Assembly (NCBI RefSeq): GCF_000143415.4
Contig: NW_003314299.1
Location: forward strand, 1,552,559-1,616,558
DNA: 64,000 nt
Origin: Selaginella moellendorffii
Lineage: Eukaryota > Streptophyta > Lycopodiopsida > Selaginellales > Selaginellaceae
Reading direction: 5' to 3'
Shown: one piece after another, positions 34,450-45,742 of the stretch
How positions within the stretch are numbered: the stretch's first letter is position 1
Layout: each line of letters opens with the position of its first letter
Notes under the pieces: model-generated
Database searches by the model: none
What the model was told of the DNA's origin: nothing
The model's input: the letters and a program-made list of their open reading frames with translations, nothing else
Translations under genes and position numbers: made by a program

Positions 34450-35700
34450 CTTTTCACATGTATCTTATATTCCTCCACTATGGAGTTGAACACTAATATT
34501 ATCAATTGCAAACTTTCCTAATTAAGGCTATAAAAATTAATTCATTAACCTTTAAAATGTTGTGGGAGCATTTGTCAAACTAAATGGCATCAACTCACAG
34601 TGGCCCGTCTTTATCTAAATTATTATTATCCAAATTGCCGTATTTGAAACATATTTTAGTTTGGCACAAATATGATGATACTCTTACCTTAATTCAATAT
34701 TTATAAAATATTAAATACTACAAAGATGATCAAGCAAATTATCAATACAAGAGATTTGGAATATATTTTTTACTATCTTGCATTTAATCCCTTGTATTTT
34801 ATGTAGAAACATTATATCTTATCTTTCTTCTTGATTATCACACTGAAAAGACCTACAAAAACTTACTTATGTGCAACCATCTCTTCTGAAAATATTTAGT
34901 AAGTTGTATGTTGATCCCCTTCTCTTCAGTAAGACTAATATGAGTCAACTGTCAATGATAAAGAGTAGGTCTAGGAACCAGGTTAATCTCATGTTAAATC
35001 TCATATTCTAAAGGCAAAACATTAGGCAACTCATCATGAAATATATCACAAAATTCCTCTTAAATGTGATTCATATAAAATTTATATCCATGAATATACT
35101 CTAAAGCATTAATCAATGGAGTATCACTATTATCTATCCTCAAAATTTTCTTCACAATGCCATTAGCTTTGACATGCAAGAAATTATACTCACAATGAAT
35201 CCTTGGCCTCCTATTATAAAACCATTTCTTCCCAAAAAATGACATTATGTAACAAGATTTATACAAGAATCCCCTAAACCATTAAAAAAACATTTAGAGC
35301 CCATTCACCATAAATACAAGTTTTATTAACTATAACCATTTTATAAATCACCAAGCTCTTCTTTACAGGTAAACTATGTTTTTTCACCACCTTAAAGCTC
35401 AAAAAGTTGAGTATGGCACCTAGATAAAAAAAATTGTTAGCCTCACTACCTTGAATATCTTTATAAGCTGATTGCATATAAAACTATTAAGCTTCACAAA
35501 ACTCAAGATTTAGATTCTTGAACATTTGCTATGGGGCTTGGAAGAGCTATCACAATATACTTCTAATTTATATCCACAATTGATTTCTCTATATTCATCT
35601 TAGCATTCTTTGACCCTTTCACAAAAAGATAATTTTTAACATGATATCCACTCTTGTTGCAATAAAAACAATTACCCTTTATATTGTCTTTCTACTAGTC
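34450..35700 (-). mobile_element. Ty3/Gypsy relic on minus strand (gag zinc knuckle to RT)
   Basis: Minus strand: a zinc-knuckle-like GNCFYCNKSGYHVKN near 35640-35680 (last Cys lost) lies upstream of a reverse transcriptase block CELMPFSLTNAPTTF at about 34565-34620. That order is correct for gag-pol. Protease is not clear. Two short open frames between them (35060-35477) show no motif. Confidence 0.55.
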
Positions 35701-38243
35701 TCAATGGAGCTTTTTAGCCTCATTGCCATCTCTATTCTTTGAGCCTTAACAGAGTAACAATAATTTCTTCTGAGATTAACCTCTTCAAATTCTTGATAAA
35801 CAAAATGCATAAAATTTTGTTAAATCAAATTAATTGAATTAATTTTAATGTAATTCATCCATCACAAAAGTAGCATGACTTATAACATTCATTACAAAAA
35901 AGTTAATTTTCCCCTTGTCCTCACAAAGGTTGTAAGACTAGCAACTTTCTCACAAATCTAACCAACAATCAACCTCATAGTTGTTACAAATATTTAGTGA
36001 TAATTTCTATACCATAATACTATAATGCTTGGTATATTTGATATACCAATGGTAATCACAGATGTAAAATTGATTTATACCTTAAATATTAATTCAAAGT
36101 AGAAAATTCTTGATGAAATTAATGGAATCATTTACTTGTTGTCCTTAGTAATCTAGTGTCTTTGCCTCCTGACAACATCATTAAGAGTTTCCCTCAAAAG
36201 AACATACTGCTTGCATCTTGTTATGTTTGGCCATTTGAGATTATTAAGAAAATCAATATATGGTATGCAAACTAAATTTTTTTAGTACATATAGTTTTAA
36301 ATAGTTAAATCTGAAAGTAAATTACTATAGAGAAATTCTTGTGCACTACCAAAAGGAAATCCAGATAAAATAATAATTAATACTGTTAGTATGCTTTAAA
36401 TATTTTTAGAAGCCACATAATCTAATTAGTAATACATAAGATATCATCTTACCTAGCTAAATGCGAGTGAATCAATAGAACTAAGTAATACACATAGGAT
36501 AAGCTGCAGTGCATAATATATAAAACTATTTTGTATCTATATGATAGTATTTTTATTTATAATGTGGCGTACAATCTCTCTTTTCTCAATGAGCACTGAT
36601 GTTTAAGATTTTCATCCAAACCTCACTTACCAAGTGCTTGAGCTCCAAAGTATTTAATTTTTTCACCATCTACCATTTGTGTTCTAATGTTATGTATTTA
36701 CATAAATTATTAATATTCGTATTAATGCTAATATTTTTAGGATTAATAGAGTATTATTGGAAAAAAATATCAATTTTCTTACAATAGTATATCTATAATA
36801 GCTAGAAAAAAATACTTTAAGTTATACATTTTTCTTAATCTTTATATTTATAAAAATAAATAAATAGATAGCCTATGTAAGATGAAGATGGTAAAGTTAA
36901 AAATCAAGTGTCAAACTTGAAAAGTAGATTGCTGTGCTAGTAGCAACACTTGGTTTACTTATTTTTATTTTAATTAATAATTTAAATTTTTTATCTATTT
37001 TAAACACTTTAATAAAAATAATAATTATCTCATTTAATTGTTATTTTTACTTTGGTACAAAAAAAGACACTGGTAGATTGGACTTAGTTTTTTTCTCACC
37101 ACAATGTTGTGCATATAAGAATGGAGTATGTCAATTTTTCCAGATCATTGAGGCTTTCAAGGGAGAGGGGCAGTAAACAAAAACTTTGGCAGTTGGTAGT
37201 GACATATTACAGCAATTGTTCCATCATCAATGTGGTGATAATTTTAAAAATTCTGCTCAGGAGACCATCATGACAAGAAACTACTTGTTTTGGAGGAAAC
37301 TAGCACATCCTAAAGCTTCACAAAGAAACACTTCTATAGGGATAATCACCAGGATTCTTACAATGATTTAGGAGAGTTATAGCAATACTTATAGAGAAGA
37401 GACTGCAAAGATGTCATAACCTGATTCTCCAAAGTCAGATGCAATAGAGCAAGACAAGGATCGTGTGTGCTGCAAAGCCCCTGTCTTTTGACAGCATAAG
37501 TGCTGAATCTGGTGGTGTCAAGTTTTTTGTTCTTGTTTTGATTGTTGGTATCAATTTATACTTTCATTGACTCAAGTTAAGCTCACTTATATATCTGGAA
37601 TATCCACTACCACTTACAGGTTTTCTTAAGCAAATCAATAAACAAGTAGTGAGATTTTGTGATTACCTCATCTTCTGAGCTCTAGTTAAAAAAATATAAT
37701 AAAATTCATGTATTTAAGGTTAATAGACAATGTGTATAGGTGAGCCTTATTAGGCTTGTCAAAAGCAACTAGATATAAAATTAGCTCGGTGGCAATATAG
37801 TATAGTAAGATAGAAATATAAACACATATATTATAGTCACTGTATATAACAATTTTATTTTATAGAGCTATATTATGATTAAATTATCAGCCTCAAATTC
37901 TTATACAAGACCCCCAAAGAATTTAACATTTAATCTGGCAGTAAAGAACAATTACAAAACAGTGTCATTGTGCATAGTAAATGAAGGTTATAATTACACT
38001 AAGAAACTGGAGATATAAGAACATGGCTACTATAACCTCCTTGTTTTTGTGCAGCCAAAGTGATAAAGAATTAAAAAATTAGTAACAATTGATTATAGGA
38101 TTTAGTCTAGATTCCTTCATGAAAACATTGGAGATAGAAAATAGCAGTACCTTAAAGCAACTAATTAAATCTGGTAATCAAATGTTAACCATGATAATAT
38201 TATAATGCTAGAAACAATTATTAATCATATAAATTATAGGTCC
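35701..38243. other. AT-rich relic DNA
   Basis: No intact gene. It holds a short Gypsy integrase C-terminal scrap at about 36225-36260. A stretch at 37080-37560 reads partly like coding sequence (SPKSDAIEQDKDRVCCKAP, then a hydrophobic end) but has stops and matches nothing I know. Confidence 0.4.
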
Positions 38244-38493
38244 TGTGAGAGCCAAGTGTACGGCTACAATGCCGTATATTAATATTAGCGTAGTGGGATT
38301 TTGGTAGCCGTCGGATTGGTTTCAATCCGGACCACTCACTCTTGTATATAAGCTAGGGTTTTTAGGCTAATTGATATGCACATTTTCTGTATTCCCTTTC
38401 CATATTCAAAGCACTCACATTGGTGAAGGTGAGGGCACCTTTGATTGTCCCTGAAGAGTGATTGAATTTGGGATTTTGATTTAGATCTAGCTT
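38244..38493 (+). repeat. 5' LTR of the Gypsy element
   Basis: Aligns without gaps over 250 bases to 43070-43319. It contains TATATAAG, a plausible TATA box, at about 38344. It retains more CpG than its partner. Confidence 0.85.
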
Positions 38494-38651
38494 TTGTATT
38501 ATTTAGATCTAGCTTTTTCCATTTCTTTTTTTTTGTTCTTCCCTTTCAGGAATTTGGTTTAGATCTAACTTTTTGCATTGTCTAGATCTACCATTTCTTT
38601 CTAGCTTTTTGTCATTTATCTTCTTTTGCTTTTTCTTTTTCGTTCATCTTC

Positions 38652-39300
38652 ATGGCAGATTAACAATCTCCTCCTTTGACTCTGGAGCAGCAGTTGGTCC
38701 AATTGCTTGATGCTATGCACTTGCAATTGAACAACCAAACTCAATTGATGGCGGCATTCATGGCATGTGGTACAACTCCTCCTGCTCTTGGTGCCAATCT
38801 TCGCGTTCAGCCGGAATTTTTTTGCAGGAATCCTGGGGATGATGTGTTCAATCACTTCACGGTGATTGCCACATATCATTCTTGGGATGATGCTCGACGT
38901 TTGCATTAATTTCCCATGTGTCTCTAAAGGACAGCATTGTAGTGGTACAATGGTTTGAGTGCAGCCACTCGTGAGGATTTGGAGTGTTCTCCCGGACATC
39001 TTCAAACGCGCCTTTGGACATGCCGACGACTGTGATGATGCCTTCCAGCAATTGCATCGTCTTCGCAAAGGGCCATCTGAGTCGGTGATGCAATTTAGCG
39101 TTCATTTCCAAAGTCTTTTGCTTTGTGTGGAGCCTAATATGTCGAAGCAGATCAAGCTAGGAATGTTGTGGTTAGCACTTCGTCAAGATCTTGTCAGACT
39201 TGTGCATGCACTTGCTCCCACCACCCTTAACGATGTTCTTCGCTTGGCACAACGTTATGAGACGTCGCCTCTTCCACTTCTCGCTACACGTCCTTGAGCT
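38652..39300 (+). pseudogene. gag of the Gypsy element, broken
   Basis: Starts ATGGCAGAT then meets a stop after three codons. The frame resumes with PLTLEQQLVQLLDAMHLQ and VQPEFFCRNPGDDVFNHF. The capsid-like part WYNGLSAATREDL follows in the next piece, and LRKGPSESVMQFSVHFQSL with LAPTTLNDVLRLAQRYE closes it. At least one frameshift and several stops are present. A CCHC-like box (CYWVCDEVSHTYRHC, one residue too long) lies downstream at about 39400. Confidence 0.75.
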
Positions 39301-39599
39301 CCACTTCCTATGAGTGATGGTCCTGTTCCAATGAAGGTTGATGCTGCTGCTGCTCGAGTCCAAGGACAAGGGCGAGGACGTGGTCGTGGCCATGATGTTT
39401 GCTACTGGGTGTGTGATGAAGTTAGTCATACTTATCGGCATTGTTGGCATTTTCCGAATTGGTGACCTCCATTTCCTGGGTGGAGCCCTTGGCGTCAACA
39501 ACGTCCCGTTGGTGCTGCTGCAGTGGAAGGTTTGGACACCGAGGTGCATCCGGGAAACAAGGAGTCACACGAGTAACGGAAGGACCTTGCGCGAATAAG

Positions 39600-42500
39600 T
39601 CAGTGACCCCTCCATCTTTCTTTCGGGAGTATCATCAAAGGGTTCACTCGGCACCGGTTCATCTAGTGTTTACTTTCCAAGTTCATTTTTATAACAAGAA
39701 GTCTCCTATTATTCTCTCCGTATTAATTGATACAGGTTCGAGTTTATCTTCTATTGCTCGACCTATTGCCACACGTTGTCATCTACACTTGCGTTATGTA
39801 GCGGAACCAATTTTCATTCTTTATGGCAACGGCCGTGCACATATATGTGCACAGGATGAGGTGGACCTGGTTGTGCATGGAGGCGATCTCGAGCTTGAGT
39901 TGCAATCGTTGCGGGTGGTGCCGAGTTAAGCTTTTGACTTCATTCTTGGTATGGATTGGTTGCAATGCAATTATGCTAAGTGTGACTTTGAGGCTTTTCC
40001 CCCTTGTTTCATACTTCCTTATGTTTCATCCATTCCTTTCACTTCTGTACCTCTTTGTCCCTCTACTTCTACCTCTGCTTCCATTACTTTTGTTCCCCCA
40101 CTATTTCCTGTTGTGTTTCCATCTTGTTCTGCTCTTCCCTTTTTCGATCCCTCCGATGACCTTTGTGTTGCAGCGGTTGACCGGCTCATGAAGGAGTATT
40201 CTGATCTCTTTGAATTTGACATATCGTCTGGGGCCAAGATTGCCACACGTCATCTAATTCCAACCGGGGATACTTGTCCAATCCAAGTTCTTGTTCATCA
40301 TTGGTCACCCAAGGAGATCAAGATTTTACGTGCAAACATCAAGGAGATGCTGAAGAAGGGTGTTATTTGAAAGTTGTAGTGTCCTTGGGCATGTGAACCT
40401 CATCTTGTGACAAAGCTTGATGAGAGTATTTGTTTCTGCATTGACTATCATCCGTTAAACGAAGTGACGATCCTGGATGTGTACCCTCTTCCTCACACTG
40501 CTAATCTCTTGGATCATCTGGGGCGAAGTCATTGGTTCACTAAACTAAATCTTACTTCTGGGTACTGGCAAGTACCGATGGCTGAAGAAAATATTCTTAA
40601 GACTGCTTTTTGTACACCATTTGGTTTGTACGAGTTCTTGGTGATGCCGTTTGGTTTGAACAATGCTCCAGCAACTTTCCAGCAGATGATGGATGAAGTT
40701 CTTTGCGATATGCCAAAAGTGACTCTTGACTTCATTGATGATGTCTTGATCCACTTGGAGGGAATGTGGGAGGAGCACGTTCGTGATGTTTGTAAAGTGT
40801 TGGATCGGCTGCGCCACATTGGTTTAAAGTTGAAGCGGTTGAAGTGCATGCTTGGGTCCAAGGACACAATTTATCTTGGGTACCGTATTTCTCGTGAGGG
40901 TTTGCAAGTTGATCCTGATAAACTTGTGGCTATTCTAAAGTTCCCTACTCCGAAGTGTGTGAATAATGTGCAACGCTTCTTGGGCAAAATATAGTATTTC
41001 AGTCGTTTTGTGGATCATCTTTTTGATCGCACTGCACCGTTGCGAGCGTTGCTGGAGTTATCAACGTCATCTTTCATTTGGTCTCCGGATTGTGACCGGG
41101 CGTTCGGGGATCTCAAAGAGCTATTGACAACTCCTCCGATTTTGGTATATCCTGACTACACTCGACCTTTTATTTTGCACGTGGATGCTTCTGACATTGG
41201 TCTTGGAGGTGTGTTAATGTAAGAGAGCTCGAGTGTGCCTGGTCAGCACCATCCCATTGCATATATAAGCCACATACAACTAGTGGAGATGAACTACTCC
41301 ATGACAGAGAAGGAGTGTTTAGCAACAGTTTGGGGTTTCGAGAAACTTCATGCATATTTACATGGTTCTCGGACGTTACTTGAAGGTGACTATGCTGCTG
41401 TTACTTCATTATTGAAGCGGAAGAACTTAGTTGGTTGTACTTCTCGATGAGCTTTGAAGCTTCAAATATATGATTTTGATGTTGTTCATTGCCCAAGGAG
41501 TTCTATGGCTGATGCTGATGCCCTTTCTCGAGCTCCTTTTCTTTCTCCACTCTCTTCTCATGTTTCTGACGAGCTTGTTATTCCAGCATCTATGGATTTT
41601 TTAGATGAGGATTCTATACCGACGGCGGTTGCTGTACTTGACGTTTAGTGTCCACAAGGCGCAAAGTAAGATCTACCTTCTCTTGATGAGGTTCGCAAGG
41701 CTCAAAAGATTGAGCCGTGGATTCGAAGGCTTTAAAATGGGTTTGAGAATTTTGCATCACTTGTTGATGACTTGCCTTTCCGGCATTTACATTCTCAATA
41801 TCGCCTTGAAGACGACCTTCTTTATTTTGTGGGGACGGATCCTAATGACCATTTATGGTTGGTGGTGCCTTCTGTCTTTATTCCGCGGTTTCTCCATGCC
41901 TACCATGATTCTCTTATTCTAGGTGGGCATATGAGACATTGTCGTATGACCGAGAAGCTGTGCAGGTATTTCTATTGGCCGGAGATGCAACGTGATATTA
42001 TCCGGTATGTGCGTAACTGCGTTTGGTGCCAAACTCGTAATACTCCCCCTCGTGCCGTGGAAGGACAGTTGGAGTCAATTGCAGTTTCCTGTCCGTTTGA
42101 GTTGGTGGCGTTTGATCTTATTGGACCTTTTCTGCAATCGACTGTTGGTAATGAGTATGTTATTATTGCTTCTGATTACTTGACTCGTTAAGTGGAAGTT
42201 GGTGCTCTTGCTAGTGCCGCTGCAACTGCTGTTAGATACTTCCTCCTCAATCGAGTGGTGTTCCAGCATTCTTGTTCAGAGCAGATTCTTTTGGATAATA
42301 GTCCCGCATTTATGGCTGAGGCATTTCATGTTTTGACGTCTCGATTGGGGATACGCCACACTTTTACAAGTGCTTATCATCCACAATCAGATGATTTGGT
42401 GGAACGGCTCGTTCGGACATTCAAAGGGATGATCGCGAAGTTTGTGAACTTTCAACATTCGGATTGGAATAGTTATTTATTATCTCTTTGATATGCATAT

Positions 42501-43036
42501 GTCACAGGGGTGTAGAGTTCTGTTAGTGCTTCACCATATAAACTCTTATATGGTCATGATCCAATATTACCAACGGAGCTGGGTTTACCTTCGCAATTGC
42601 CATGAGCTACTGATGCTAGGTCGTAAGATCAGTATTTGACGAGCATTCTTCCATTTGTCTGAGCAGAGTTTACCAAACACTTAGGCTGTGTACAAGTGGG
42701 ACAATAACGACACTACAACTCCCATCATCGTCTACTTGCGAAGTACAAAATAGATGACTTGGTGTTGTTCTGTCTTCCTCATCTTACAGTACGTGATTTA
42801 TCTAAGGGGCTTCTTGCTCAGTGGAAAGGACCGTATTGGGTGTTGCGACAAGTGGGACCACAAGTTTATGAGGTTCGGCATAACATACAGTAGGCTGATC
42901 CTCCAGAGATTGTGCATGTGTAGTGGTTGAAACGCTTCATACAAAGGGATCAGGAGCAATTAATACCACCTATAAATCCACTAATGCCTCCTCCTGATGT
43001 TCCTCCAGATCCTAACCCATCTATAAGGGACCCCTG
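39600..43036 (+). pseudogene. pol polyprotein of the Gypsy element, broken
   Basis: Protease LIDTGSSLSSIARP (about 39724), reverse transcriptase with KLNLTSGYWQVPM, FGLYEFLVMPFGLNNAPATF and the catalytic FIDDVLIH (about 40730), RNase H with HVDASDIGLGGVL (about 41180), a linker ending CPRSSMADADALSRAP, and integrase with a zinc region (HMRHCRMTEKLCRYFYWPEM...CVWCQTR), FDLIGPF and SAYHPQSDDLVER. The blocks are collinear and mostly in one frame, interrupted by single stop codons. Those whose original residue can be guessed fit C-to-T or G-to-A changes. Confidence 0.9.
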
Positions 43037-43069
43037 ATGGTCTTCCATTATTCTAAGAGGAGGGGATGA

Positions 43070-43319
43070 TGTGAGGGCCAAGTATACGACTACAATGCCA
43101 TATATTAATATTAGCATAGTGGGATTTTGGTAACTATCGGATTGGTTTCAATTTAGACCACTCACTCCTATATATAAGCTAGAGTTTTTGGGCTAATTAA
43201 TATGCACATTTTCTATATTCCCTTTTCATATTCAAAGCACTCACATTGGTGAAGGTGAGGGCACCTTTGATTGTCTCTGAAGAGTGCTTGAATTTGGGAT
43301 TTTGATTTAGATCTAGCTT
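43070..43319 (+). repeat. 3' LTR of the Gypsy element
   Basis: By eye about 20 of 250 positions differ from the 5' LTR; 19 are transitions, mostly C-to-T or G-to-A in this copy. Confidence 0.85.
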
Positions 43320-43320
43320 A

Positions 43321-44080
43321 GAGTTAAATCCTAGAGTTTTTGAATTTTATTATATGTTAGAATAATCAAATTGATAAAATTGACTAATACATTATATGTA
43401 TGTATGCACTATTTCAGACCTTATGAGAAGCATAAGATGTCAATTCAAAAACATTTATAAGCTATATAATTATAAGTATATACTGAAAGAACCTGAAATT
43501 GTATTTGAACCCGAAATCCCAAAATCACTAATTAATTATTTTTAATATATCTTATTTTTCTCCTCTAAACTAGCAGAGTTTTCCAATTTTGCACTAACTG
43601 CCATTGTATAGCTAGATACTCTAATAAGATAACATTATATTTTTGCTAATATTGTTATTAGTGCTCAAGATATTAGTTATACTAATATTTCTGGATTGAG
43701 CAGGATTGCCACAAATATCATTCTTTTATTTCTTGCAATGATAGTATTTGTATAAAAAGTAAGTAAAGAAAAGTATATAGTAGAGCTCCTTACTTTTTTC
43801 TTCTATCAATCATGTTAAACTAATATATAAATAAATATTTATGTCTTAATTCCTTTCCTTCTTATCACATGAAACTTTCTTAATATAGGCTTTATGAGCA
43901 CAACTAAAGCTTTGAAGAAGTACTTAGGATCTCGCCAAAATAGGTATTCTTAATTCATTCAGTCCATTGTGTTTGAATTTTTGGTACATGAAAACTGCTT
44001 ACATTCTGATATAAAATGGCTTGCTCTAGAGTGTTAGCAACCAGCAGTTTCGTAGCTAGATATATCATAGTTCTGTTCCA
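43321..44080. other. AT-rich interval
   Basis: No gene or repeat recognised between the Gypsy element and the Hint relic. Confidence 0.4.
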
Positions 44081-44830
44081 ATGGCTCATACCAATGCTCT
44101 AATCTTCCAGGCTTCTTTCATTGCCTTCATTTCAAGTGTTGCAGTGGCACTAACTCCGTCCCCCGTCTCCCACTGCCTCCCCCTCCAGGAAAAGGATGCT
44201 TCCCAGGTAGAAATTCACATTGTTTTCCTATTTCCAAGCTATTATAGGAGGTGCAACTGTTCAGATGTATAATGGAGAAATTAAGTTCGTGAGGGAGCTT
44301 AATGTTAGACAAGGTTTAATACATAAATTTACAAATCTTGTCAGTGGGCAAGAATATCTATTCAGATGTGTATCCATTCGGCCACAAGGATGCCGATGCC
44401 ATCTCCAAGTTTTCCAAGTGCACAGCGCTTCAAACATGTTGGAACTCACTGCAGGCCACTGTCAATGGAAAGCTCGTGTACAAGAGAGCCGAGGACCTCA
44501 AGGTTGGAGAGTCTCTGTGGGAATTATCCCAAATCACTGGTAAGGAAAGCAAGAACTTGAAAAGCATATATACACTGGTGGATGTTTCTAACTACTCTCT
44601 GACTTTTCCAGAAATCTCAAAGGTTGAAAAGCTGGGCCTCTACAACCCACTCACACCCTCCGGCAGCATCATGGTGAACAATGTTCTAGCATCAGCTCAC
44701 AGTGACTGACTCCATACGCATACCAGGCCGTGAGTTCCCGCCATCTACAAGATCGTCGGCAAGGAAATCTACGCAAAGGATTGGCGAATTTGGAACGAAG
44801 AATGGAGGTAGCTTTGGAATTACTGGTCTT
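44081..44830 (+). pseudogene. hedgehog-type Hint domain gene, frameshifted
   Basis: Hint modules are self-processing domains of hedgehog proteins and inteins. An N-terminal frame starts MAHTNALIFQASFIAFISSV, a signal peptide. In another frame a Pro-rich stretch leads to the Hint start GKGCFPG, a 41-base intron (44207-44247) and GATVQMYNGEIKFVRELNV. Then come IYSDVYPFGHKDADAIS, VFQVHSASNMLELTAGH, VNGKLVYKRAEDLKVGESLW and LGLYNPLTPSGSIMVNNVLA, all typical of a hedgehog-type Hint. These blocks lie in three frames. Compared with the second copy at 59810-60128, one base is missing in AAG-TTTTCC at about 44410, and bases are lost after TAGH. A tail (FPPIYKIVGKEIYAKDW) continues to about 44810. The gene cannot make a full Hint domain as written. 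Confidence 0.75.
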
Positions 44831-44886
44831 GTGCTGGCCTCCAAGGTGTAAACAAAGAATTAAAAATCGGAATCTATACGATTAAT

Positions 44887-44958
44887 GGGGCATTCCGAGA
44901 ATCGAACTCGGGACCTCTCGCACCCGAAGCGAGAATCATACCACTAGACCAAATGCCC
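44887..44958 (-). tRNA. tRNA-Pro (CGG)
   Basis: The minus strand begins GGGCATTTGGTCTAGTGG and ends GGAATGCCC plus discriminator C. The anticodon loop CTTCGGGTG gives CGG. The B box is AGTTCGATTCT. All arms pair. 72 nt, no intron. Confidence 0.95.
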
Positions 44959-45017
44959 TTTTTTATTGCTAACAAAATTAAGACATTAAAGTCAGCATTT
45001 TACGGAAATGCCCTAAA

Positions 45018-45742
45018 GGGCGATTTTAGGGTTCTTGCGCAGCTCGTTTTTTCGCTTTCCTCTCGAGCCAGTTAGAAACTTCTTTTGTTCGAGAGAGAGA
45101 TTCTCTTTCTCTCTTTTCTTTGTGATTGTAGCTGTGTAGATAGGTTTTTTTCCATGCCCCAGGGTGATGCGGTGGAACAATGGAAGGAGGATTCCATCAG
45201 ACGAGAGTGATCACAACGCCGCCGCCGCCGCTACCACCGGCAACAAAGAACCGAGTATAAACAACGCTTGCGAGAGAGCAATCGATGAGAGATCCAAAGG
45301 TATAGCAGATGAAATGTTTCGTTTCAACAGAATTGGGACTGGCTTTAGCATTGCAGCATTGGAGATCGAGGTTCCAAGGTCCCCAGCTCCTCCGTTTATA
45401 CAGAAGAAGAGCTTTACAAAACTTCCATTGGTTTTTGCTAGAGAGCGCTACGTACCGTCCCTCACGCTCCATATGGAGGAATGGGAATGGTCTGAGCTGA
45501 GCTCTCAGCTCTCGAGAGTTGCCCGGCTTGACACATCCAAGAACACAGGCACGAAAAGCTACGCTTTGATAATTTTTCTCCCTCGTAGACTTTCGGGCTT
45601 GCAGGTGCACAGACACACAGAAGTTGCGCTGGCGCTGGAGAAGCTGTCAACCTTATTGTTAGTGCTTCCAGATGCTAAGGTTTCAATCTTCATACTGTTT
45701 CTTGGCAGGATTATATTACTCTCCCGCTTCTGCAATCGCTAA
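45018..45742 (+). pseudogene. partial copy of the 57.6-kb coiled-coil gene fused to new sequence
   Basis: The leader and first codons copy those of the gene at 57612-59312: GCGATTTTAGGGTTCTT, TAGCTGTGTAGAT, then ATGCCCCAGGGTGATGC at 45154. From that ATG the frame stops after 18 codons. In the frame of the ATG at 45167 the paralogous words PSDESDHNAAAAAT and PSINN are kept, and the frame stays open to 45742 (about 190 codons). After about 45290 the sequence no longer matches the coiled-coil gene and I recognise no domain. It is either a decayed duplicate or a young chimeric gene. Confidence 0.55.

Larger units (their letters stand above)
38244..43320 (+). mobile_element. Ty3/Gypsy LTR retrotransposon, near full length, inactive
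   Basis: About 5.1 kb with paired direct LTRs (38244-38493 and 43070-43319), a polypurine tract AAGAGGAGGGGATGA just before the 3' LTR, and gag, protease, RT, RNase H and integrase in Ty3/Gypsy order on the plus strand. Many in-frame stops prevent expression. The LTR outer ends start TGTGAG; the 3' ends are not sharply defined because the similarity stops at GATCTAGCTT, so no target-site duplication could be set. No convincing primer-binding site was found after the 5' LTR. Confidence 0.9.

Noticed and set aside
38616-39068. 150-codon minus frame
   Set aside because: Antisense of the retrotransposon gag.
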